Part shown: piece after piece, positions 1 to 8,124 of the stretch
How the letters are laid out: each line of letters opens with the position of its first letter
Position numbering within the stretch: position 1 is the first letter of the stretch
NCBI GenBank assembly: GCA_021464525.1
Contig: JADRCO010000690.1
Coordinates: 1-28,123 of the forward strand
Length of the DNA stretch: 28,123 bases
From: Rhizophagus sp. LPA8_4_AMF
Taxonomy: Eukaryota; Glomeromycota; Glomeromycetes; Glomerales; Glomeraceae
Reading direction: 5' to 3'
Program-made: the position numbers and the translations under genes
The notes under the pieces: model-generated
The model's database searches: none
Seen by the model: only the letters and a program-made list of their open reading frames with translations
What the model was told of the DNA's origin: nothing

Positions 1-499
1 ATTTTAAGACAGTAAGTAATTTGTTTCTTTTTTTCTTCTTTTTGTTTATTTTATTTTATTAATATATTTTACCTTTTTTTAGGAACGAGTTGGACTCATT
101 CTATACATATTGATGTAAAGGAAGGAATTATGGTGGGTGTTCAGAATACTTTTTTTTTCATTATTTTTTTTTGATTTTATTAATATACTCCTTTTATTTC
201 TTCCTTTTAGAAACAGGTTTTACTCTAAATCCAAAATATATAGACGTAAATAGGACTAAAGTGTGTATTCGGGACTTAATTTTTTTTCGTTTGTTTTCTT
301 CTCTTATTAATTTTTTTTTTTAGAATTGCTCAGACGCCTATTCTTTTTAATGGTTGAGTGGCATTTTTCGCATTCTTACAAAACTAGAAGTATTATTGAC
401 GTGTTGCAAGACAAAATCCGTGTTCTCCCTGCAGTTGGAAATAGAGTTCCGAATATGCAACCTGAAATGACCCACATTGATCTGCATAGACCTGCATAA
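1..499 (+). pseudogene. Possible 3' end of a spliced gene, or its remnant (mini-exon repeats)
   Basis: Three stretches look like GT-AG introns with polypyrimidine tracts: 12-82, 133-210 and 261-323. They separate two 50-nt segments (83-132 and 211-260) and a last open segment (324-499) that ends in TAA at 497-499. In each segment only one frame is open. The three translations share a motif of the form S/T-x-x-x-I-D-V: HSIHIDV, NPKYIDV and TRSIIDV. This suggests repeated mini-exons. The joined reading frame is not clean: with the obvious donors the phase does not match, and a shifted donor at 265 would create a stop at the last junction. It may therefore be a decayed gene, or partly a coincidence of AT-rich DNA. 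No family is recognised, and the 5' part would lie outside the window. Confidence 0.28.
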
Positions 500-579
500 T
501 ATAAATAATACAATTGAAGGTATTGTAAAAATTTGAATTGCTGTATAAAAAGTACTTTAAAATTAACCCAAAATTTTGA

Positions 580-602
580 CCCGACCCAACCCAATCCAAC
601 CC
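580..602. repeat. C-rich short tandem repeat (CCAAC/CCGAC units)
   Basis: Four to five imperfect 5-6 bp units of the form CCCAAC/CCCGAC stand out as a strand-asymmetric, C-rich patch in otherwise AT-rich DNA. No function is evident. It may be an end motif of an unrecognised repeat. Confidence 0.5.
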
Positions 603-1481
603 GTTAGGAACACTAGTTGGGAAAGAAAACTGGAAAAGCTCATTTGTTATGGGAAATACCTATTTTTTGGATTTATGGATAGAATAAGAACGGTTCAAAG
701 CTCCATTACCTAACAAGACCTAACACATAAAAAAGCTATGGTAGGTGTGAGCGTGAATTAGAATATGGGAGATTTTTTTACCTTTAGCACTTTAAAACTT
801 TTTTTTTATCTTAATAAAAATATTTTAATAATATGTTATTTATAATACTTTTAACAATAAATTGTATTATAAATTTTTTATAATGAAAGTACAATATATT
901 TAACAATTAATGTTGCAATAAATATTTAACAAGCTATTGTATAGTATCCTTACAAGACTAATAATGAATATCTTATTATGGTTTATATACAATATATTGT
1001 GATATCAATTATACAATACATTTAAAAATTTAGGTTGTTAGCAAAACTCCAGACTCAATAACGGTTCCCATAACCGTTCCCTAGTTTTTAAATATAAACA
1101 GTAAAAATAAAAATTATGCTATACTAATTTAGAGAATTTGCAAATCATCTGTCATTTATGAAGATCCCATCTGTGCATTATCAATTAATTTGTTATCCTG
1201 TGCAAATAAATCATGTGGTAAAATAGATTATCTTAGAGATATTTTCTTGCAGTCTATGGAACTAAACAGAATTTATATATAAACTTTACACAAATTCAAA
1301 AGTAAATTGTATGAGAGATGTTCAAATTCTGTAAAACCTTTATAGTAATTAAACTAATAGAAATCTTAAATAGCAGTATTATTGATTTAATTTAAATAAG
1401 AACAAGTAGAATTATAATAAATTCTAGAATAAAAATTAAAAAACAAATTTAATTTAACTAATGATTTTTTAGAAATAAACA
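603..1481. other. AT-rich intergenic DNA, no gene seen
   Basis: There is no open frame of useful length on either strand. The stretch contains runs of A/T-rich sequence (about 780-1010) and a short direct repeat of the type AACGGTTCCC/AACCGTTCCC near 1060-1082. Confidence 0.6.
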
Positions 1482-1497
1482 ATTGACAAATTATTAT
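1482..1497. repeat. Target-site duplication, left copy (16 bp)
   Basis: ATTGACAAATTATTAT at 1482-1497 is repeated exactly at 3643-3658. The two copies bracket the 2145-bp minus-strand retroposon, and this copy directly abuts its poly(A) end. Confidence 0.85.
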
Positions 1498-1506
1498 TTT
1501 TTTTTT

Positions 1507-1942
1507 ATGTAAAGCAACGCATTTATTAGATATGAATAATTGATATAATATGATTACATGTAAAACATAATAGAAGCTTGCTACCCGACTACTCTCTATA
1601 TTCTAATAAACCACTCGTCATCTCAAAGAGATCTCATATGTGCATTGTCTTGCTTGATCTATCTTACATGAGTGATCGGTAGGCACATTACCAATGCTCT
1701 TAACCCTAAGACCTCATGGTCTACGGAATGCAAAGACATGCTGGTACTTTAAGGAAATGAAAAACAAAAAAAGAAAATATTCTACCAAAAAAACAACAAA
1801 AGAAAATATCTAACAATAAAAAAAAAAACTAAACAAAAATTGCAAGTAAAAAAACCACCAGTTCTATTACCTGAAAGTCTAACCTCTACTGTCCATCATA
1901 AATCCAGAGGGAACCACAAAAACAGCTAATGGTGAGAAAGAA
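1507..1942 (-). other. 3' untranslated part of the retroposon
   Basis: This segment between the last stop codon of the second ORF and the poly(A) tail has no open frame. Near the end on the minus strand it has AATAAA followed by TGCGTTGCTTTACAT and the A run. The 3' end of the small insertion at 5361-5468 has a similar layout (AATAAA, TGCGTACATT, A run). Confidence 0.6.
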
Positions 1943-3024
1943 TTAGTCCAGGCCAAGCTTCTTAAAGGTCTTCTTTAAGGATTTGATTTCTGCGTATAAA
2001 GCCTTCTTGCTATATTTTGATCTATTCTTATCAGATTTGTCGGCTGAAGGGGATTTGGATTTCTTTTTGGAATTTGATTGGTTGGTATGTGACTCCTTCT
2101 TTGAAATTCTTGGTCATATAGGTATAGAGTTTGATCCTGAAGCTATATTCTTCAGATTCTTCTTCAGTTAATTATTATTTAGGGAGGAAAAGTTAGTATT
2201 TGGCTTCATCTTACCAGAAAATGATGTGAGAGTGGCATGGCGAGCCTATTTAAGTTCCTGATCTGACCATTTGATCCGCTTTCTAATAACAGAATTAAGG
2301 TTGTCCTACGATTCGAAGAAAGCGATCAAATTAGTTGTGCTGTCCAGAAGTTTGACTAGCTTGTATGATTTAGCATTGGCTTCTCTAAGGAAGGGGTGGA
2401 CATTTCTGTCAACTCTCAGAGTGGAGTACGTCATAGATGCTAAAATATCATATAACGCCGCTTGAAAGAGTTCTCTGCGTTTTCGTTCTTTTAAGTTCCA
2501 CTCAACTGGAAACTATCTCACGTAAAAGTTTCCAAGAGGTGTGATCCATGTATAGCGGTTGAAAGCCAGGCAGGCAGTATCCTCAAGTTTAATCTTGACT
2601 CGTATCATCAAGTATTTCTTCTGCGTCTTACGGCTGACTGAAATGAGTTTATTCAAGAACGTAATTCTTGTAGTAGATGCTGCGTGGTCCAGGCTACTAG
2701 AATGTTATAGACAATAATATCTCACTCTTGGGCGAGACTAGAACCTTCTGGTTCGTATCCAATAATAACAAAGTTAGGCTCCTATTTACCAGTCTTGGCC
2801 GCTTTAGGTCTTTTTTTTAAAGTCAGTCCTTTGGTACCATTAAGTTTGGTCTCTACGATTTTATTAGCTGATAATGTATTGATATTAATTTTGTTAGTAA
2901 TATGTGACGTGATGGAAGAAGATGTGACTTGTTTATCCAATAATACGGTAGTAGTTTATTTAGCAGCAGCTGCAGCTTGCACCTTAGCTTTCCTCTTCTC
3001 ACGTTTCCTTTTTGATTTAGACAT
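1943..3024 (-). pseudogene. Degenerate retroposon ORF, ORF1/RRM-like nucleic-acid-binding protein
   Basis: The minus strand from the ATG at 3022-3024 to the TAA at 1943-1945 reads as one protein of about 360 residues, interrupted by six stops and one frameshift (between about 2640 and 2600). The start is MSKSKRKREKRKAKVQ, a strongly basic head followed by an alanine run. The middle has two segments resembling RRM-type folds, the first around GYEPEGSS/DIIVYNI/YLMIRVKIKLED and the second around LYDILASMTYSTLRV to LIAFFES. A Lys/Ser-rich tail follows near the end (KKKSKSPSADKSDKN). A basic head plus RRM-like units fits the RNA-binding ORF1 protein of LINEs (family knowledge). The RRM assignment is by eye and unverified. 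It is non-functional as it stands. Confidence 0.75.
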
Positions 3025-3067
3025 TACAGTATAAATAAATCGTCTTTATTTACAGGAGGTTGGTCAA

Positions 3068-3555
3068 TCATTGATTGTGCTCGTTACCATCTGCAGTTGC
3101 CATACTGAGATCAGCGTCAGGGGTAGATGAGATTGTATTTCCAAATTCAGGATTATCATTGCTATTCATCTCCTTTGCTATGTCGTCATCCAAAGACCCA
3201 AAATACGTTTGTAAGATAACGTTCATAATCGTGTTGAATATGACAGCTTTGATAGAGCTATTATTAAAACCTGGAAAGGAGTTAGTTTTATCATAGTCTT
3301 TGATACTGGCTCCATATTTCTACTTTAAAATAGTTTTTAACTATTGCTTGTCGTTCTTAGACGTCAGAAGAGAGAAGCAGGCAAATAACAGGACTTTTTC
3401 TGTATCATTATAAATTTTTTCCATAATGTGTTCAGCTATGAGCAAAAGACCCAATTTTCATTATCATCCAGATGTTGCAACAAAAAAGACCCACACTTAA
3501 ACTTCAGATAGGCTAGGTACTCTTGTGTCGTTAGTTTTGACGAACTTTCAGACAT
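3068..3555 (-). pseudogene. Degenerate upstream ORF of the retroposon
   Basis: The minus strand from the ATG at 3553-3555 to the TGA at 3068-3070 reads as a protein of about 162 residues, broken by one frameshift near 3437-3445 and two stops near 3320-3340. Recognisable pieces are MSESSSKLTTQEYLAYLKFK, a segment LLLIAEHIMEKIYNDTEKV after the frameshift, and an acidic C-terminus with SLDDDIAKEM. It lies 43 nt upstream of the second ORF on the same strand. I do not recognise a domain. It looks helical and may be a small accessory protein of the element. Confidence 0.65.
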
Positions 3556-3559
3556 TTTT

Positions 3560-3641
3560 AATAAAGGATATTATGAAAAAATAAAATTTTTCTTTTCGCA
3601 AATTTGTGATCCAGAGGATCATCAGCTTAGTATCCTTTATT
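3560..3641. repeat. Inverted repeat in the 5' leader of the retroposon
   Basis: AATAAAGGATA at 3560-3570 is the exact reverse complement of TATCCTTTATT at 3631-3641, next to the 5' target-site duplication. Between them lies a smaller hairpin GATCC-AGAG-GATC. The leader RNA could fold into a stem enclosing about 60 nt. Confidence 0.6.
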
Positions 3642-3642
3642 C

Positions 3643-3658
3643 ATTGACAAATTATTAT
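3643..3658. repeat. Target-site duplication, right copy (16 bp)
   Basis: This is an exact match to 1482-1497. It marks the 5' boundary of the retroposon (minus-strand orientation) and shows that the copy is not 5'-truncated relative to its insertion. Confidence 0.85.
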
Positions 3659-3844
3659 AAATAGAGGCTAAATTTTTTAAATTGAAATATCTTTTTATCT
3701 ATTCATTCTAGAAATATAAAATTATTGTTATTTGATGTATCTTAATAAAAAGAATCTAATAGAATAAAAATTATTCTTTTACAAATATTATATGATAAAA
3801 TATTTTATAAAATCTAAATATCTATAAATTAATATAACTTTCTA

Positions 3845-4795
3845 CAGTCAACTCCTTTTATAGTTACTCTTGTTATAGTCACATTCTACTATATAGTCAC
3901 ATCAGTTAGGTGTTCAAAATATTTTATTATTAAAATCTATCCTATATAGTCACAATTTATCTATAGTCACTATCATGCCTATTCTCAAAAATCTTGTATT
4001 AAAAAGTACCATTTATAGTCACAGTCATGTAAAGAATATAATAAATTAGCTTGATATCCAATAATCACAGAAAGATGTAACACATCTCATTAGAATTATC
4101 TCATCAAGATAAATTGAATAGTGGTAGTTTTATCTTTCTATGATTACTGGCTGTTGAGCAATTCAATGAAATTCAAAAATCAGCATTTTAAAATTTCTTG
4201 ATTTATATTTACTGCGCCAAATAATATTTTGTTAAATATCTTAGCATCTAGTGATTGTAAAATAATGATTAATAACTTGTTAGAATCGTCTAAGTGAGAT
4301 GAATTGATGGTAGTAAAATTATCTTTCTATGATCGATATTGACAGAGTTACTGCTTAAAATTTATTTAATAATTTTTAATTTCAGAAATTAATCTAGTGA
4401 TTAGATTTTGATAAATTTTATATCATTGGATTCGTCTTATTAAGACGAATTGAATGGTGACTAGATCATCTCTCTATGATCAATATTGACTGAGTTACTA
4501 CTCAAAAACTATTTAATAATTTTTAATTTTGAAAATTAATTTAGTGATTAAATTTTGATAATCTTACTACCATTAGATTTGTCTTATTACAACGAATTGA
4601 ATAGTGGTAAGATTATCTTTCTATGATCAATATTGGTGGAACTATGATACAAAAACATTTTAGGTTAAAATTATGTTAATTTTTGGCCAGAATTATGATT
4701 TATATATATATGTGAAATTTTTTATATAGTTGCATCTTTTTATAATCACAAAAAATGGCTTGTTCCAAATGTGTGACTATAGAGAGAGTTGACTG
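3845..4795. mobile_element. Tc1/mariner-type non-autonomous element (MITE-like)
   Basis: The ends are inverted: CAGTCAACTC at 3845-3854 and GAGTTGACTG at 4786-4795, each bordered by TA (3843-3844 and 4796-4797). TA duplications and CAGT-type tips are typical of Tc1/mariner/pogo elements (family knowledge). Inside the left end the motif ATAGTCAC recurs, giving subterminal repeats; the right end has GTGACTAT in reverse. There is no transposase frame. Most of the interior is the tandem repeat listed separately. Confidence 0.8.
4100..4660. repeat. ~147-bp tandem repeat inside the mariner-type element
   Basis: The landmark TATGATC(A/G)ATATT recurs at about 4331, 4478 and 4625 (spacing 147 bp), and a more diverged unit starts near 4142. 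Each unit also holds TTAATTT(T/C)..GAAATTAAT and a hairpin around GTCTTATTAAGAC, followed by GAATTGAAT(G/A)GTG. The units are diverged, which points to an old expansion. Confidence 0.75.
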
Positions 4796-4844
4796 TATCT
4801 ATCAATTTTAAAAATATAACTTTATTACTATTAGATATAACTTA

Positions 4845-5098
4845 GGCTGTTCCAACTTGATTGTTTGTTTAACGTCCAGATTTTCTGAAAAGTTTGAGGG
4901 GGAGGGGGGTCTTCATTAAACAAACAAATATAATAAAACTTTGGAAATTTTGGGAAAATTCGAGTAATTTCAGAAAAATTTAATTTAAATTTTGAAGGGA
5001 TATTTAAACATATGTATTGTTATATGTTTATTAAAACTTAGATTTTTAAGAAAATAGGGGGTGGAGTACGTTAAACAAACAATCAATTTAGAACAGCC
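4845..5098. mobile_element. Harbinger-type MITE, copy 1 (254 bp)
   Basis: The left terminus GGCTGTTCCAACTTGATTG and the right terminus (reverse complement GGCTGTTCTAAATTGATTG) form ~30-bp inverted repeats extending into TTTGTTTAACGT. Both ends abut TTA (4842-4844 and 5099-5101), the target duplication expected of PIF/Harbinger elements. The interior contains a G-rich run (GGGGGAGGGGGG) and no coding capacity. A second copy lies at 5930-6175 in reverse orientation. Confidence 0.85.
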
Positions 5099-5101
5099 TT
5101 A

Positions 5102-5347
5102 ATAAGAAAAATCCAACAAATCTAATTTCATCTTTTTATGATTATTAGATCTTAAAATATTTTAAAAATTCAAAAAAAATAATAAGAAAATTATACAAAA
5201 AAATTTATTGTAATATTATATATAAACTAAAATTTTATATAATATAAATATATAAAATGAGAAAATTAAGCTTTAGTAAAATGTAGTTATTTTCATAACT
5301 TTAATTATTTTAATATTATTAATTTATATATTATTTGTATATTCTGT
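5102..5347. other. AT-rich spacer, no gene seen
   Basis: A/T-rich DNA between the first Harbinger-type MITE and the small retroposed fragment. No open frame or structured repeat is visible. Confidence 0.5.
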
Positions 5348-5360
5348 TCAATATATTTTT

Positions 5361-5468
5361 TTTTTAATGTACGCATTATGCATGTTTTATTAATAGGATT
5401 TTGACTAGATCAAAAACACTATCAAATAATGACCATCCACAAGTCCTGCCCATGTATATATTAAATAA
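5361..5468 (-). mobile_element. Short retroposed fragment with poly(A) tail and 13-bp target duplication
   Basis: TCAATATATTTTT occurs at 5348-5360 and again at 5469-5481. On the minus strand the 108 bp between them end with AATAAA, TGCGTACATT and a run of A (T at 5356-5365). This fits a severely 5'-truncated LINE or a SINE. The tail layout resembles that of the larger retroposon at 1498-3642, so the same machinery may have made both (inference). Confidence 0.65.
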
Positions 5469-5564
5469 TCAATATATTTTTAACATTTCATATATAAATT
5501 ATTAAATAAGTAAAAAAATAAATTTTTTTTTTATTATAGCGATAAAATTACTATAAAATAGAGA

Positions 5565-5873
5565 TTATAATAAAGCTTTTTATAAGCCATTTAAGCCAAA
5601 TTAAAATTTACCTAAAAAGGCAAGTCTTTGCAAGTTTTTACTAAGCTTTGGTAACCAAAATTATAATTAATTAATTAATTAATAAGCTATGGTAAAGCTT
5701 GCAAAGCTTGAACTTTTTTAAGTAAGACTTGACTTGACTTAAATGGCTTATAGAAAGCTTTAGGCTATAATACTTCAAATATAAGTAAAGTTTGCAAAGC
5801 TTGGACTTTTTAAGTAAGGCTTAACTTGACTTAAATGGCTTATGGAAAGCTTTAAGCTATAATACTTCAGATA
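5565..5873. mobile_element. Inverted-repeat element with a tandemly duplicated right arm
   Basis: The left arm (TTATAATAAAGCTTTTTATA then AGCCATTTAAG, from 5565) is inverted in the right arm (CTTAAATGGCTTATAGAAAGC then TTTAGGCTATAA), ending near 5770. The right arm is present twice, at 5694-5786 and 5787-5873, with about 90% identity. A (TTAA)n run at about 5665-5683 forms the loop. It has no coding frame and is probably a MITE of another family whose right half was duplicated. Confidence 0.65.
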
Positions 5874-5929
5874 TATATAGATTTTAGAAGTTTTGATTTT
5901 ATATTACTTTACCATTGCATGAGTTTTTA

Positions 5930-6175
5930 GACTGTTCCAAATTGATTGTTTGTTTAACGTACTCCACCCTCTCTATTTTCTTAAAAATCTAAGTTTTAAT
6001 AAACATATAACAATATATGCCCTCTCAAAATTTAAATTAAATTTTTCTGAAATTACCTGAATTTTTCCAAAATTTCCAAAGTTTTATTATGTTTGTTTGT
6101 TTAATGAAGACCTCCTCCCCCCTCAAACTTTTCAGAAAATCTGGATGTTAAACAAATAATCAAGTTGGAATGGCC
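5930..6175. mobile_element. Harbinger-type MITE, copy 2 (246 bp, inverted relative to copy 1)
   Basis: The sequence matches the reverse complement of 4845-5098 over its whole length, including the C-rich run CCTCCTCCCCCC. The termini are GACTGTTCCAAATTGATTG and, at the far end, CAAGTTGGAATGGCC. TTA flanks both sides (5927-5929 and 6176-6178). The two copies differ at scattered positions and small gaps, so neither is very recent. Confidence 0.85.
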
Positions 6176-6178
6176 TTA

Positions 6179-6768
6179 TTATTAGTAGATAATATATAAA
6201 ACTTATATAATAATTGAGTATTATTAGTATTATTATGTATAATACCTAGAAAATAGAAATTCTTTTTGTAGAATACTATGTATAAGGGTACTCTGGTCTG
6301 TAATTTGCAAAATAAGATATTTGATTTTGAATCAATTATAGATAAAAAAATAAAAATCTAATAGAATTATACTACTTTATTTTGGTTAAATAAAAATAAA
6401 TAAGGTTTGAAATTTTTTTTATTACTTCTAATCAAACTTATTTTATTATTTATTGGCCTGTTATACAAATAGAATATATAAAATAAGTAATTTATTTTAA
6501 ATATTATTGTTTTTGTGATTTTAAGTTTTTTTTACTTTAAATAATTATATTTATTAAATATAATAAAAGATAATAAAGATAATAAAGTTTTATTTAAAAT
6601 TTATTAATATTTTTTAGTTAAATATATTTCGCTTAGATAATTCTAGAAAGATCACATGTTCACATGTTCATTATAAATGTGATCGTCACTTCTATTAATA
6701 ATTATTTTTAGAATCCTTTAAAAGTAAAACCGGGTAATAAACATCTCTCCTTAAAAAATAAATACAAA
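6179..6768. other. AT-rich intergenic DNA, no gene seen
   Basis: This stretch is rich in TTTATTA and AATAAA-like strings. A short direct repeat CACATGTT-CACATGTT is visible near 6653-6668. Nothing coding was recognised. Confidence 0.5.
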
Positions 6769-6812
6769 ATGATTTCCTCTTGATTTCCTTTTGATTTCTT
6801 TCGATTTCTTTT
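6769..6812 (+). repeat. TGATTTCCT/TCGATTTCTT tandem repeat, pyrimidine-rich leader
   Basis: Four imperfect 10-bp units (TGATTTCCTC, TGATTTCCTT, TGATTTCTTT, CGATTTCTTT) lie 30-75 nt before the ATG at 6846. Pyrimidine-rich tracts just upstream of start codons are common in fungal promoters, so this may belong to the leader of the downstream ORF. Confidence 0.5.
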
Positions 6813-6845
6813 TAAAAAAATTTAAATTTTTTTTTTTAAAAAATA

Positions 6846-7262
6846 ATGAATTTTCTAAAAAAAAGACAAACATCTAAATTAAATTCAACAACAAGTGTAT
6901 TTTCTATTTCAAATAAATCAAATAAATCATCATCATTTATAAAATTTTGGAAAAAGGATCCTAAAATTATTTCTAAAAATTCATTATTTAATATAACAAT
7001 AAATATTACTGATATTTTTGGTATAGGAATCTTATTTACGACAATATCAACTTTATTAAATAAACATTTTGAATTTCTTTCACAACAACCTAATTTTATT
7101 AGATGGTTTATAATAATTTGGGAAATGATAATTATATCTTTATCTTTATTATATTTTGGAAAAATACTTGATGTTATATCGATTATAATTAGATTGGCTG
7201 ATGATGGAATTAGAATTATAATAAGCATTTTAAGTTTACCATTTAAGATAATAACTTTTTAA
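6846..7262 (+). CDS. Hypothetical small membrane protein (138 aa)
   Basis: This intronless ORF is not recognised as any known family. Residues 1-45 are polar and Ser/Asn/Lys-rich (SNKSNKSSS near 22-30). Two or three hydrophobic stretches follow: about 47-70 (ITDIFGIGILFTTIST), 84-104 (FIRWFIIIWEMIIISLSLLYF) and 107-136. This predicts a small multi-pass membrane protein with a cytosolic-type basic head. The opposite strand is also open across most of the interval, which weakens the coding argument in such AT-rich DNA. The Trp-containing hydrophobic segment, the length and a pyrimidine-rich leader favour the plus strand. No intron or partner gene is evident. Confidence 0.45.
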   Translation: MNFLKKRQTSKLNSTTSVFSISNKSNKSSSFIKFWKKDPKIISKNSLFNITINITDIFGIGILFTTISTLLNKHFEFLSQQPNFIRWFIIIWEMIIISLSLLYFGKILDVISIIIRLADDGIRIIISILSLPFKIITF

Positions 7263-7319
7263 TTTATAAGAAATTTCGGGAGTACATTTATTATAATAAT
7301 TTGGTATCATAGGGAGTGT

Positions 7320-7333
7320 GCAATCATGATTGC
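7320..7333. other. 14-bp perfect palindrome GCAATCATGATTGC
   Basis: This perfect palindrome overlaps the candidate start codon at 7326. It could be a binding site for a dimeric protein, or chance. Confidence 0.4.
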
Positions 7334-7595
7334 ATGTTTTACTTATGGGAAAAACATCTATTTTCAAATGAGTTCTCGTAATAGACGAATGGGACAAATC
7401 ATCAACGATGTGTTTGTGGAATTACAAGAAAATATATACCTGCTTGATTCAAAAGATGTTTCATCTCTTAATAATTATATTAATGAGAAATTAAAAAAAG
7501 GTTGGGGATTATCTACTAAACTCTGTGTAATAAATAAGAACTGGTTTGGAAGAGTGACTTTGAGGAGCTGGACTTCGGAGGGTATTGTCTTCTGA
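7326..7595 (+). CDS. Hypothetical ORF (89 aa), doubtful
   Basis: The 89-codon ORF begins MIACFTYGKNIYFQMSSRNR. A Met at residue 15 could be the real start. The middle looks like ordinary protein (GQIINDVFVELQENIYLLDS, then a Lys-rich stretch and KKGWGLSTKL). No family is recognised. The last third overlaps, on the other strand, a G+C-richer segment that also reads as protein (7509-7645), so only one of the two can be genuine there. It may be a remnant or an exon of an unresolved gene. Confidence 0.25.
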   Translation: MIACFTYGKNIYFQMSSRNRRMGQIINDVFVELQENIYLLDSKDVSSLNNYINEKLKKGWGLSTKLCVINKNWFGRVTLRSWTSEGIVF

Positions 7596-7660
7596 ACCCT
7601 GACTTGTTGTCTTCGGTTGAACCTTAACTTGGGTTTGAAACTTTTGGAAGGCACTCATTT
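7509..7660 (-). pseudogene. Possible coding fragment on the minus strand (MSAFQKF...)
   Basis: From an ATG near 7655-7657 the minus strand reads MSAFQKFQTQVKVQPKTTSQ, then a Ser/Pro/Gln-rich segment (RSPAPQSHSSKP), and stops at 7509. Its codons (GCC, TTC, AAG, ACC, CCG) are richer in G+C than the surroundings, which suggests a former or partial coding exon with a disordered product. No domain is recognised. It conflicts with the 3' part of the plus-strand ORF at 7326-7595. Confidence 0.3.
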
Positions 7661-8124
7661 TACATATTACAACATTTTCAAAATGATCATTCGCCACTAT
7701 TAAATCATAGTATCTTAACCATGATAATAAACCATTAATTTTTATACATATCAACTTTTCTTATCACCTCATAAAAATTTTCTGGGAAAAACTCGTTATT
7801 ATTCCAAAAAATCTCTGGCATATGATCAATTTTCTAGAAAATTTTTTATAGGGTCAATTTCTAATAATACCTCCTTAGAGAACACCTTAGAGCAACTTAA
7901 TTAAAAAAAAGAACTTCAATCAAGAAATCTCAGCGCAAAACTAGAATAATAATACAGCAATTATAATCATAATCATAATTTTTACTTTACTAAATTACCT
8001 TAGTGTTATTTCGCTATTTATTACATTACATGATCTATCTGATATCTTAATTTTACAAATATATAATATTCCACGATGAATGTTGAAGTGTTATAAGTGA
8101 CGATAATTAATTGGATAACTTTTT
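7661..8124. other. AT-rich intergenic DNA, no gene seen
   Basis: No supported open frame. A short (ATAATC) run lies at about 7958-7978. Confidence 0.5.

Larger units (their letters stand above)
1498..3642 (-). mobile_element. Non-LTR-type retroposon with two broken ORFs and no reverse transcriptase
   Basis: Read on the minus strand, the element starts at 3642 with an 87-nt leader. It carries two successive degenerate ORFs (3555-3068 and 3024-1943), then about 440 bp of 3' untranslated sequence with an AATAAA signal close to the end, and finishes in a run of A (T at 1498-1506). A perfect 16-bp target-site duplication flanks it. The duplication and poly(A) tail are hallmarks of target-primed reverse transcription (known for LINEs and their passengers). 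No space is left for a reverse transcriptase, so it is either a non-autonomous family or a retrocopied transcript. The second ORF reads like the ORF1-type proteins I associate with glomeromycotan LINEs, a comparison made from memory. Six in-frame stops in that ORF and two frameshifts overall indicate an old insertion. Confidence 0.85.

Noticed and set aside
170-178. Catalytic Tyr/Lys retention in the IDH subunit as evidence that it is catalytic
   Set aside because: The GEYSG and VHKANIM strings also occur in regulatory-type IDH3B/G and similar subunits, so they do not separate catalytic from regulatory. Coordinates here are protein residues of the gene at 23445-25374.
376-599. Two overlapping minus-strand ORFs of 68-72 codons
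   Set aside because: They are Phe/Tyr/Leu-rich reverse readings of the C-rich repeat and AT-rich flank, and overlap each other. The plus strand is the more protein-like reading here.
1983-3296. Four plus-strand ORFs of 62-79 codons
   Set aside because: They are antisense shadows of the minus-strand retroposon ORFs, which explain the same interval with continuous protein-like sequence.
6836-7228. Minus-strand ORF of 130 codons opposite the 138-aa ORF
   Set aside because: Poly-Ile/Asn composition arises from reading the AT-rich complement. The plus-strand reading has a clearer head and membrane-segment organisation, though neither is proven.
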